A stretch of DNA of 5,802 nt from Propionibacteriaceae bacterium UBA4569 (GTDB lineage Bacteria; Actinomycetota; Actinomycetes; Propionibacteriales; Propionibacteriaceae). The translations under genes were made by a program, and so were the position numbers. Shown in pieces: positions 1 through 5,047 of this stretch (the stretch's first letter is position 1; every line of letters begins with the position of its first letter). The notes beneath the pieces were generated by a model. That model saw only the letters and a program-made list of their open reading frames with translations, did no database searches and had not been told where the DNA came from. Location: contig DGKN01000147.1 of NCBI GenBank assembly GCA_002387005.1, forward strand, positions 1-5,802, given 5' to 3'.

Positions 1-312
1 AGCCAGGCTGGCGATCGAGGTGGGGATGGGCGTCGTGGTCGCCACCGGCGCGGTGGACAGCAGCCCCAGCGCTGCAATGGCCGGAGCCCGGTTGGCAGCG
101 CCTACGAGCGCAACGGCCAGCACCCCGGTGGCCACCGCCAGACGTCCCGGCCGCGAACCCTTCTGCTGTGCGGCTTCCGGGATCGGGGTGGGGGTCGGCT
201 CGGCCTCCTTGTGATCTTCCCCGGCAGCGCGAGGAGCGGCGGGGGACTCCGCGGCCAGAGCACGTCGGGGTCGCGGCTGTTCCGCGTCCAGTGCGCGCTT
301 CGGACCGGCCAT
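1..312 (-). CDS. Unidentified membrane-anchored or exported protein, N-terminal part (runs off left edge)
   Basis: An open frame on the minus strand starts with ATG at 312 and stays open for 104 codons to the window edge, so the C-terminus and function are not visible. The start is supported by a purine-rich GGGAAGGG stretch about 5 bases upstream. Residues 1-57 are hydrophilic and rich in Pro, Ala, Glu and Arg, beginning MAGPKRALDAEQPRPRRALA. Residues about 58-85 (RLAVATGVLAVALVGAANRA then PAIAALGLL) are hydrophobic and could be one membrane segment or an uncleaved signal anchor; a Thr/Pro-rich stretch follows (TAPVATTTPIPTS). This layout (charged cytoplasmic tail, single hydrophobic segment, Thr/Pro-rich linker) is common in actinobacterial cell-wall-associated proteins such as peptidases and resuscitation-type factors, but nothing here identifies a catalytic domain. 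It is divergent from the methyltransferase gene and probably unrelated to the lanthipeptide genes. Confidence 0.6.
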   Translation of the reverse strand, partial: MAGPKRALDAEQPRPRRALAAESPAAPRAAGEDHKEAEPTPTPIPEAAQQKGSRPGRLAVATGVLAVALVGAANRAPAIAALGLLSTAPVATTTPIPTSIASLA

Positions 313-372
313 GGCCACCCTTCCCTGAAAGACGTGAGCCACCATTTTCCCATCCGCGGGCCCTACGACAAA

Positions 373-387
373 ACACGGTTTCCGTGT
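373..387. promoter_or_regulatory. Inverted repeat in divergent intergenic region (possible operator)
   Basis: ACACGG-TTT-CCGTGT is a perfect 6-bp inverted repeat with a 3-base centre. It lies between the divergent starts at 312 (minus) and 450 (plus), and overlaps a second short repeat, GTGT-GG-ACAC, at 384-393. Position and symmetry would suit a repressor or activator site for either gene. No family assignment is possible, and a 6-bp repeat can occur by chance. Confidence 0.3.
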
Positions 388-414
388 GGACACAGCAAAC
401 CAAGGCAATGGGCG

Positions 415-442
415 TTCAACCGTTGCACCTGCTGGGTACCCT
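415..442 (+). promoter_or_regulatory. Putative promoter of the methyltransferase gene, possibly leaderless
   Basis: A -10-like TACCCT (437-442) sits 7 bases before the ATG at 450, with a weak -35-like TTCAAC (415-420) at a 16-base spacing. The seven bases before the ATG (GCCCACC) contain no Shine-Dalgarno sequence. A transcript beginning at or next to the ATG, which is frequent in actinobacteria, would explain this. This is pattern matching only. Confidence 0.35.
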
Positions 443-449
443 GCCCACC

Positions 450-1106
450 ATGAGCGAGCACGCCTGCCACGACCACTGGCACCAGCACGACGCACCCAGG
501 ATCGCCTTCGACCCGCACTCGGTGGCGCACTGGGACGAGCGCTATTCCGGCGAGCAGGTGTGGAGCGGGAATCCCAACCAGGCCCTGGTGGACGAGGTCT
601 CAGGGCTCGCACCAGGACGGGCGCTGGACGTGGGATGCGGCGAGGGCGCGGACGCGGTCTGGCTGGCCCGGCGGGGCTGGCAGGTGACCGCGCTCGACAT
701 CTCGTCCAATGCCGTCGAACGGACACTCGCCGCAGCTGGCGACCTACCGGTCACGGGTGTGGTCGGTTCCTTCTCGGATGCGGCCGTGGAGGGTCCTTTC
801 GACCTCGTCAGCTGCATGTACCCGGTCATCCCGCTCGCCGGCGGTATGGCCTGGCCCAAGCTGTCGGGGCTGGTCGCACCTGGCGGTGCGCTGGTCTTCG
901 TCCACCACGTCCTCGACCCGGAGCAGCAGCGGTCCCATGGCTTCGACCCGGACGAGTTCCTCTCAACGGAGCAGGTCGTCTCGGTGCTCGCCGCCGACGA
1001 GGGCTGGCGCATCGAGACGGACGAGGAGCGCCAACGCAGCGTCACCGAGGGCCGGGGAGCCGGTCACACCTGCGACCACGTGGTGCGGGCGACCCGGCTC
1101 TCCTGA
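450..1106 (+). CDS. Class I SAM-dependent methyltransferase
   Basis: A 218-residue protein that should transfer a methyl group from S-adenosylmethionine; the acceptor cannot be told from sequence. SAM-binding motif I is clear at residues 58-66 (ALDVGCGEG), followed by the acidic end of strand 2 at residues 82-84 (LDI). Strand 4 lies at FDLVSCMYP (117-125), and a post-motif loop and strand occur at LVAPGGALVFVHH (141-153). The element WDERY(S)...VWSGNPN at residues 28-43 is typical of a small TehB-like/thiopurine-methyltransferase-like group common in actinobacteria. The frame is open upstream to 168, but that part overlaps the divergent gene and looks non-coding. I chose ATG 450 because the family-like sequence starts soon after it and a promoter-like -10 lies just upstream; ATG 408 (14 residues longer) is the alternative. 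The N-terminus is His-rich (H4, H7, H9, H11, H13 plus C6), which could bind metal. The gene converges on the ABC permease with a 26-base gap. Confidence 0.85.
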   Translation: MSEHACHDHWHQHDAPRIAFDPHSVAHWDERYSGEQVWSGNPNQALVDEVSGLAPGRALDVGCGEGADAVWLARRGWQVTALDISSNAVERTLAAAGDLPVTGVVGSFSDAAVEGPFDLVSCMYPVIPLAGGMAWPKLSGLVAPGGALVFVHHVLDPEQQRSHGFDPDEFLSTEQVVSVLAADEGWRIETDEERQRSVTEGRGAGHTCDHVVRATRLS

Positions 1107-1132
1107 CTCCTCGGTGACGCGGCGGGACGGGA

Positions 1133-1873
1133 TCAGTCGGCGACGGGACGATGTGTGCGCCACAGCCCCAGAACCATCGCCACCGCTGCGATGGCCGCCA
1201 GGTAGAGCAGGGCTCCGGCCTGGCCCCAGTGCAGCTGCACGCCGCCCGGGGTCTGGCCAACGGCCGCGACCATGGTGTTGTTGAACAGCAGGTAGGGCTG
1301 CAGCTGCTTGCCGATGCCGGGCAGCATCCCCAGCACCAGTTCGATCGGCGTCTGCCACAGCACCACCAGCGCGACCGCTGCGGAGGTGCTGCGGACGAGC
1401 GCGCCCAGCCCCACAGCGAAGACGCACATCAGCGCGACCGTCAGGGCCGTGGTCGCGATGGCGCCGGCCTGCGCGGCCGGGTCGAAGTCGGCGCGTCGGT
1501 TCGAGGCGACCATCAGGTTGACCACCAGCGCAACGACAACCGTCATCAGCGCGGACATGACCGCGCCGTAGATGGCAGCCAGGACGGCTTTGGACGCCAG
1601 CGGCTGCCAGCGCTTCGGGGCTGCCTGGTGCGAGACCAGCACCATCCGGTAGCGGTACTCCTGGGTGACCAGCGTCGCCCCGACCACCATCGCGGCGATC
1701 ATCGCGAAGCCGAGCACGCCGCCATAGGACCCGTCCGCCCGCACCGGGTCGTTACCGGTCATTGCATTGGCGACCGGGAGCAGGAAGGCCAGCGCGACGA
1801 AGGCGAAAGTGCCGAAGATCCAGCCGCGGGTGGTGAGGAACTTGATGCGTTCGGCATTGAGTGCGTTGATCAT
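1133..1873 (-). CDS. ABC-2 type transporter permease subunit
   Basis: A 246-residue integral membrane protein with about six hydrophobic segments, near residues 18-38, 52-71, 93-122, 139-161, 166-188 and 218-238. The segment TQEYRYRMVLVSHQAAPKRW (residues 70-89), followed by ASKAV, matches the cytoplasmic coupling element of ABC-2 permeases (T-x-E-Y-R ... P-x-R-x-x-x-L-x-x-K). That loop contacts the ATPase. The N-terminus (AERIKFLTTRGW) is also typical: an amphipathic stretch before helix 1. The start ATG lies inside the ATPase gene's stop (ATGA, 1870-1873), so the two are translationally coupled and form one transporter. In context it most likely exports the lanthipeptide or removes it from the membrane as self-protection. 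It is not of the fused membrane/ATPase exporter type known from other class III clusters. The actual substrate is inferred from location only. Confidence 0.85.
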   Translation of the reverse strand: MINALNAERIKFLTTRGWIFGTFAFVALAFLLPVANAMTGNDPVRADGSYGGVLGFAMIAAMVVGATLVTQEYRYRMVLVSHQAAPKRWQPLASKAVLAAIYGAVMSALMTVVVALVVNLMVASNRRADFDPAAQAGAIATTALTVALMCVFAVGLGALVRSTSAAVALVVLWQTPIELVLGMLPGIGKQLQPYLLFNNTMVAAVGQTPGGVQLHWGQAGALLYLAAIAAVAMVLGLWRTHRPVAD

Positions 1874-2811
1874 CGGGCCACCGCCATCGGCTCGAGGTTG
1901 CGGTCGGCGCGGAACTCGACACCGTCGCGGGTCATGGCCATGAAGGCCTCCTCCAGGGATGCGTGCTCCTCGCTGATCTCGTGGACGGCGATGCCGGCCG
2001 AGGCCGCTGCGTCCCCGATCTGTTCGGTGGACAGTCCGGTGACGACCAGTCGCACCGTTCCGTCGTCCCGGACGACGTCGACGCCGCCGCCGAGGGCGCG
2101 CAGTGCGGTGGCCAGGCCCCCCGGGTCCTTCGCGCGGACGCGGGTGGACCCGCCGGAGTGCTCGGTGATGAAATCGGCGACAGAGGTGTCGGCCACCAGT
2201 CGCCCGCGGGCGATGACCAGCAGGTGATCGGCGGTCAGGGCCATCTCCGAGAGCAGGTGGCTGGACACCAGGACGGTGTTTCCCTCACTCGCCAGCCGAC
2301 GCATGATCTGGCGGATCCAGACGATGCCCTCCGGGTCGAGTCCGTTGACCGGCTCGTCGAAGACGTAGTAGCGGGGTTCACCGAGCATGGCTCCGGCCAG
2401 GCCGAGCCGCTGGCGCATGCCGAGGGAGTAGGCGCCGACGGCCTTGCCGGCCGCATCGGTGAGTCCGACGGAGTCGAGCACCTCGTCGACGCGGGAACGG
2501 GCGATGCCGTTGCTGGCAGCCAGCCACCGCAGGTGGTCGCGTCCGGAGCGCTTGGGGTTCACCCAGCTGGCGTCCAGCATGGCGCCCACGGTGCGCAGCG
2601 GGGTGGCGATGGAGCGGTACGGCTGGCCGTCGATGGTGGCGGTGCCGCTGGTGGGATCCTCGAGGCCGAGGATCATGCGCATCGTCGTCGACTTGCCGGC
2701 ACCGTTCGGGCCGAGGAAGCCGGTGACGATGCCGGGACGGACGTCGAGCGAGAGGTCGTCCACGACGGTGGTTGCGCCATAGCGCTTCGTCAGGTGCTTG
2801 GTCTGGATCAT
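1870..2811 (-). CDS. ABC transporter ATP-binding protein (drug/bacteriocin type)
   Basis: A 313-residue cytoplasmic ATPase partnering the permease encoded immediately downstream. Visible motifs: Walker A GPNGAGKST (residues 34-42), signature YSLGMRQ (128-134), Walker B YYVFDEP (148-154, with D152 and E153), D-loop NGLDP (156-160) and switch His in SSHLLSE (H185). The usual Q-loop Gln is replaced in the segment GAMLDASWVNPKRSGRDHL (76-94); many actinobacterial drug-type ABC ATPases share this LDA...RS.RDHL form. After the nucleotide-binding domain there is an accessory C-terminal region ending in SLEEAFMAMT (285-294), as in the CcmA/drug-ATPase group. The frame can be extended to GTG 2829, but I prefer ATG 2811: MIQTKHLTKRYG matches the usual family start, and a -10-like TAGCGT lies 7 bases upstream, implying a leaderless mRNA. 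No Shine-Dalgarno sequence is seen for either start. Probable role: export of, or immunity to, the lanthipeptide. Confidence 0.9.
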   Translation of the reverse strand: MIQTKHLTKRYGATTVVDDLSLDVRPGIVTGFLGPNGAGKSTTMRMILGLEDPTSGTATIDGQPYRSIATPLRTVGAMLDASWVNPKRSGRDHLRWLAASNGIARSRVDEVLDSVGLTDAAGKAVGAYSLGMRQRLGLAGAMLGEPRYYVFDEPVNGLDPEGIVWIRQIMRRLASEGNTVLVSSHLLSEMALTADHLLVIARGRLVADTSVADFITEHSGGSTRVRAKDPGGLATALRALGGGVDVVRDDGTVRLVVTGLSTEQIGDAAASAGIAVHEISEEHASLEEAFMAMTRDGVEFRADRNLEPMAVAR

Positions 2812-2818
2812 GACAAAA

Positions 2819-2847
2819 ACGCTAGTCACGGGCCAGTGGCGGCACCA
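2819..2847 (-). promoter_or_regulatory. Putative promoter of the ABC transporter operon, leaderless
   Basis: Read on the minus strand, TAGCGT (2824-2819) fits an actinobacterial TAnnnT -10 box. A poor -35-like TGGTGC (2847-2842) lies exactly 17 bases upstream. The ATPase ATG begins 7 bases after the -10 box, so transcription would start at the ATG. The weak -35 fits a promoter that needs an activator, and an inverted repeat lies just upstream at 2872-2885. Confidence 0.45.
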
Positions 2848-2871
2848 TTGTCCGGGGTCATGGGTGCGATG

Positions 2872-2885
2872 TGACAGCTGTCATG
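2872..2885. promoter_or_regulatory. Palindromic operator candidate upstream of the ABC genes
   Basis: TGACAGCTGTCA (2872-2883) is a perfect 12-bp palindrome followed by TG. Its centre is about 66 bases upstream of the ATPase ATG. An extra GTCATGG copy at 2857-2863 lies 23 bases from the one at 2880-2886, giving a possible secondary half-site. The core recurs as TGAC-N4-GTCATG at 5034-5047 upstream of the lanthipeptide precursor gene; 12 of 14 bases are identical. Dimeric LuxR-type response regulators bind inverted repeats of this size, and one is encoded right next to this site. Confidence 0.6.
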
Positions 2886-2935
2886 GCGTCTGGGTGATGT
2901 AGGTCAGTCGGACGGGCGGCTGGTCGACGGACGGA

Positions 2936-3541
2936 TCACAACCAGCCGCGTCGGCGGGCCAGGGTGACGGCCTCGGTGCGGGTATGGGTGCCCAGCTTGT
3001 CCAGCACGGCGGACACATAGTTGCGGACGGTCCCGCGACTCAGGAAGAGTTTGGCGGCGATCTCGTCCGTGCTGAGGTTCTGCTCGACGAGCCGGAGCAG
3101 GTCGCGCTCGCGTTCGGTGAGCGGGTTGGGGCCCAGCCGTAGCGCGTCGGCGGCGAGCTGGGGGTCGATCACCGTGCCGCCTGCGACCACGGAACGGATC
3201 CCGTCGATCAGACGGTCGGCGGTGGTGGTCTTCACCAGGTAGCCATTGGCGCCGGCCTGCAACGCCTGCTGCAGGTGGCCGGCACCCTCCAGAGCAGTGA
3301 GCAGCAGGATCGGGCAGCGCAGGCCCCGGGCCCGGGCCCGCTCGGTTGCCTCGATGCCCGTGCAGCCGGGCATTCCGACGTCCAGCACGGCCACATCGGG
3401 TGAGAAGGCCTCGATGGCGCCCACGACCTCGTCACCACGGCGAACCCGGGCGACGACCTCGAAGTCGTCCTCGGTGTTGAGCAGCGCGGTGAAGGCCTCG
3501 GCGATGAGGTCGATGTCCTCGGCGATCAAGATCGTGGTCAC
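2936..3541 (-). CDS. LuxR/NarL-family two-component response regulator
   Basis: A 201-residue DNA-binding regulator. The receiver domain (about residues 1-120) has acidic-pocket residues E8 and D9, with the phospho-acceptor D54 in PDVAVLDVGMPG. The conserved T82 (LLLTA) and K104 (YLVKT) follow. The helix-turn-helix LuxR domain covers about residues 138-196 (NPLTERERDLLRLVEQN ... LSTDEIAAKLFLSRGTVRNYVSAVLDKL). This is the usual length and layout of the DesR/LiaR-type subfamily. It starts with GTG inside the kinase stop (GTGA, 3538-3541), with a good GGAGG Shine-Dalgarno 8 bases upstream, so it is co-translated with its sensor. Likely targets are the two TGAC-N4-GTCATG repeats flanking this module, hence the transporter and the precursor peptide gene; that is inference. 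SapB-type class III clusters are also controlled by a regulator of this family (RamR). Confidence 0.93.
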   Translation of the reverse strand: MTTILIAEDIDLIAEAFTALLNTEDDFEVVARVRRGDEVVGAIEAFSPDVAVLDVGMPGCTGIEATERARARGLRCPILLLTALEGAGHLQQALQAGANGYLVKTTTADRLIDGIRSVVAGGTVIDPQLAADALRLGPNPLTERERDLLRLVEQNLSTDEIAAKLFLSRGTVRNYVSAVLDKLGTHTRTEAVTLARRRGWL

Positions 3542-4701
3542 CGGGCGATCCTCCCACCCGAGGGAGTCGGTTGAGGGGTGGCGGCCAACTGGTGGGAGGC
3601 CGCAACAGTACGCGGGATCCGAGCCTCGACGACGAACACACCCCCCGGGCGCTGGAAGACCCCCAGGGTGCCGCCGAGGTGGTCATCGATCCGGGAGCGG
3701 AGGTCACGCAGGCCGGTGCCATGCGAGGGGGAGGGCGGAAGGCCCAGCGCCCCGTCGTTGGTCACCCGCGCCACCGTGCAGCCCGCCTCGTCGTCCACCG
3801 TGATCGAGGCGTGGGTCGGGCGGGCGTGCTTGAGCATGTTGGTCATGGCCTCGCGCACCACCCGGGCGGCGAGGTCGTCGGCGGAATCGTCGTCAAGGGG
3901 CTCGACCCGCACGTCGACGAGGATGCCCAGACGCGCGCAGAGCTCTCGGGCGCTCTGCAGCTCCTGGTCCAGCCCGACGATGGAGCGCCCCGCCACCAGC
4001 TCGCGCAGCTGCGCCTGGCCGGAGGTCAGCAGCGCCGTCGACTCCTCGAGTTGCTCCCGGGCAGCCTGGGGGTTGCGGTCGAGCAGGCGGGCCGCGGTCT
4101 GGGTGCGCATGTTCACCGTCACCAGGGTGCGTCCGAGCAGGTCATGGAGGTCGCGCTGGATGCGCATGCGTTCCTCGTCGACGCGCAGCCGGGCCACCTG
4201 CTCACGCGTGGCCATGAGCTCCCGGACCACGAGGACCATCCTGGTGAAGGCGACGAGCACGCCCGCCATGATCAGCGACACCGTCGCCATGATGATCGTG
4301 GTGGGCAGTGGGTTGTCGAGCGAGGTGACCCCTGCGGTGAGGACGAGCAGGAGGGCGAGGGCAGGCCACCGCCACCGTCCCTGCCAGAGCATGAGGGCAC
4401 TCAGGCCGAGTGCGGGCATGAGCCACATCCAGCCGCCAGCGAGAAAGACTGCGAGGCCCGCCAGCACGACCATGAGCACCGTGCGCGTCCGCGAGAACCG
4501 CCGAACCGTCACCAGCCGGTGGTACCAGAGCCATAGACCCGTCGACACGAGGCACGCAACGATGTATGCCACCCGAGGGAGCCGGTTGTGCCAGTCGTTC
4601 AGGCTCACTTCCGCGATACCGAGGGCAGCCAGAAGCCCCACGACGAGCCACGTGGCAGCGTGGGCAATGGCGGTGTCTGACTGTTGCTGGTTGACCCGCA
4701 T
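3538..4701 (-). CDS. Membrane sensor histidine kinase (HisKA_3 / DesK-LiaS type)
   Basis: A 387-residue sensor kinase, partner of the response regulator that overlaps its stop codon. Residues about 12-156 hold five or six membrane helices (about 15-36, 44-60, 75-90, 92-106, 111-124, 133-157) with only short loops, so sensing is probably intramembrane rather than by a large outer domain. A linker coiled coil (REQVARLRVDEERMRIQ) leads to the phospho-acceptor H186 in RDLHDLLG. The ATPase domain shows the N-box REAMTNMLKHARP (N288), NDG (315-317) and the G-box GTGL (328-331). The start ATG has a GAGAGGGGG ribosome-binding site 5 bases upstream. A Pro/Ser/Gly-rich tail follows the kinase core. Intramembrane-type kinases paired with LuxR-type regulators and ABC transporters often respond to cell-envelope stress or to peptides; the signal here could be the cluster's own product. 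Confidence 0.92.
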   Translation of the reverse strand: MRVNQQQSDTAIAHAATWLVVGLLAALGIAEVSLNDWHNRLPRVAYIVACLVSTGLWLWYHRLVTVRRFSRTRTVLMVVLAGLAVFLAGGWMWLMPALGLSALMLWQGRWRWPALALLLVLTAGVTSLDNPLPTTIIMATVSLIMAGVLVAFTRMVLVVRELMATREQVARLRVDEERMRIQRDLHDLLGRTLVTVNMRTQTAARLLDRNPQAAREQLEESTALLTSGQAQLRELVAGRSIVGLDQELQSARELCARLGILVDVRVEPLDDDSADDLAARVVREAMTNMLKHARPTHASITVDDEAGCTVARVTNDGALGLPPSPSHGTGLRDLRSRIDDHLGGTLGVFQRPGGVFVVEARIPRTVAASHQLAATPQPTPSGGRIAR

Positions 4702-4728
4702 CCTGACCCCCTCTCATCTGGTCTCCCA

Positions 4729-4740
4729 CGGCCCGGGCCG
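4729..4740. repeat. 12-bp perfect palindrome upstream of the kinase gene
   Basis: CGGCCCGGGCCG is fully self-complementary and lies 28 bases before the kinase start, in the 121-base gap after the precursor gene. It could be an operator or help fold the mRNA ahead of the ribosome-binding site. It consists only of G and C in a GC-rich genome, so chance is a real possibility. Confidence 0.25.
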
Positions 4741-4788
4741 GTCTTGCTCGGCAGCACCCGGGGAGCGCATGCCCAAGCTAGAGGCGAC

Positions 4789-4815
4789 GGCCGACAGCCG
4801 AGCCGACCCCCGGCC
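4789..4815 (-). terminator. Weak hairpin just after the precursor peptide gene (possible attenuator)
   Basis: On the minus strand, 7 bases after the precursor stop codon, GGCCG (4815-4811) can pair with CGGCC (4793-4789) around a 17-base loop. There is no U-tract. If real, it could act as a partial terminator or protect the 3' end of the precursor mRNA, so that more peptide than kinase is made. That arrangement is common in lanthipeptide operons. The stem is short, so this is tentative. Confidence 0.2.
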
Positions 4816-4822
4816 GGTGGGA

Positions 4823-4933
4823 TCATTTCGAGTGGAGACAGAGCCCCATCACGGACATGAAGGTACCCATCGGGACGGTGTCGTAGGTGGCGGTCTGCGG
4901 CTGGGTCAGGTTCTGCAGCTGATCGACGGACAT
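4823..4933 (-). CDS. lanA: Class III lanthipeptide precursor peptide (LanA), predicted methyl-labionin type
   Basis: A 36-residue peptide, MSVDQLQNLTQPQTATYDTV then PMGTFMSVMGLCLHSK, too short for ordinary gene calling. The ATG at 4933 has a strong AAAGGAG ribosome-binding site 6 bases upstream. The leader motif V3-D-Q-L-Q-N-L9 matches the I/L-x-x-L-Q element of class III leaders (for example ILELQDL in the labyrinthopeptin precursor), which docks to the LanKC kinase. The C-terminal part contains T24-F-M-S27-V-M-G-L-C32, that is Thr-x2-Ser-x4-Cys. Class III enzymes turn Ser-x2-Ser-x(2-5)-Cys into a labionin; Thr in first position would give the methylated form. C32 is the only Cys, so only one ring is possible. 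T14, T16 and T19 are extra dehydration sites if they lie in the core; the leader cleavage point is unknown. The gene follows the LanKC gene by 114 bases and precedes a two-component system. Product identity is inferred from motifs and context. Confidence 0.87.
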   Translation of the reverse strand: MSVDQLQNLTQPQTATYDTVPMGTFMSVMGLCLHSK

Positions 4934-4939
4934 GAAGTG

Positions 4940-4946
4940 CTCCTTT
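4940..4946 (-). promoter_or_regulatory. Strong ribosome-binding site of the precursor gene
   Basis: AAAGGAG on the minus strand, 6 bases before the ATG at 4933. It is the clearest Shine-Dalgarno in the window and fixes the start of the 36-residue peptide. A strong site suits a peptide that must be made in excess over its modifying enzyme. Confidence 0.85.
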
Positions 4947-4980
4947 GCGAGGCGGTCGACGACTTTCGTCTACGGCTCAC

Positions 4981-5009
4981 AGTCTTGTCGTTCCCAGGGC
5001 TGACCGGCA
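4981..5009 (-). promoter_or_regulatory. Tentative promoter of the precursor gene
   Basis: On the minus strand AAGACT (4986-4981) is a poor -10-like box with TGCCGG (5009-5004) 17 bases upstream. The support is positional: the distance from the nearby inverted repeat's centre to this -10 (about 54 bases) equals that seen at the ABC-operon promoter. The box itself is weak, and the precursor could instead be read only from the LanKC promoter outside the window. Confidence 0.25.
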
Positions 5010-5031
5010 GGGCGTCCGGTCACGAGGTGGG

Positions 5032-5047
5032 CATGACTCCTGTCATG
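5032..5047. promoter_or_regulatory. Inverted repeat, operator candidate upstream of the precursor gene
   Basis: CATGAC-TCCT-GTCATG is a perfect 6-bp inverted repeat with a 4-base centre. It directly abuts the LanKC stop codon (5048-5050), with its near edge about 100 bases upstream of the precursor ATG. Bases 5034-5047 match the palindrome at 2872-2885 upstream of the ABC genes at 12 of 14 positions, in the same orientation. It probably binds the neighbouring LuxR-type regulator. A weak terminator for LanKC is a less likely alternative because the stem is short and lacks a T-tract. Confidence 0.55.

Noticed and set aside
168..449. Upstream extension of the methyltransferase frame giving a 312-residue protein
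   Set aside because: It overlaps the start of the divergent gene (minus strand to 312), its residues are Arg/Pro-rich and unlike the family, and a promoter-like -10 lies just before ATG 450.
1107..1132. Bidirectional terminator between the convergent methyltransferase and permease genes
   Set aside because: No convincing stem-loop or T-tract is visible in the 26 bases or the adjoining gene ends.
1151..2227. Plus-strand open frame of 358 codons opposite the permease and ATPase
   Set aside because: The composition is rich in His, Arg, Gln and Asp with no recognisable domain. The opposite strand encodes a clear ABC transporter with all motifs.
2812..2829. GTG start six codons upstream of the ATPase ATG
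   Set aside because: The added residues (MTSVFV) precede the usual family start, there is no ribosome-binding site, and the stretch coincides with a -10-like box.
3322..3342. GGCCCCGGGCCCGGGCCCG-like tandem run
   Set aside because: It lies inside the response regulator gene and encodes the Ala/Arg-rich helix ERARARGLR. It is explained by coding sequence at high GC.
4717..4770. 18-codon ORF (MRSPGAAEQDRPGPWETR) between the precursor and kinase genes, considered as a second precursor
   Set aside because: It has no ribosome-binding site, no class III leader motif and no Cys in the C-terminal part.
4970..5023. 17-codon GTG-initiated ORF between LanKC and the precursor gene, containing one Cys
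   Set aside because: It has no ribosome-binding site and no leader or ring motif, and it lies where the promoter is expected.
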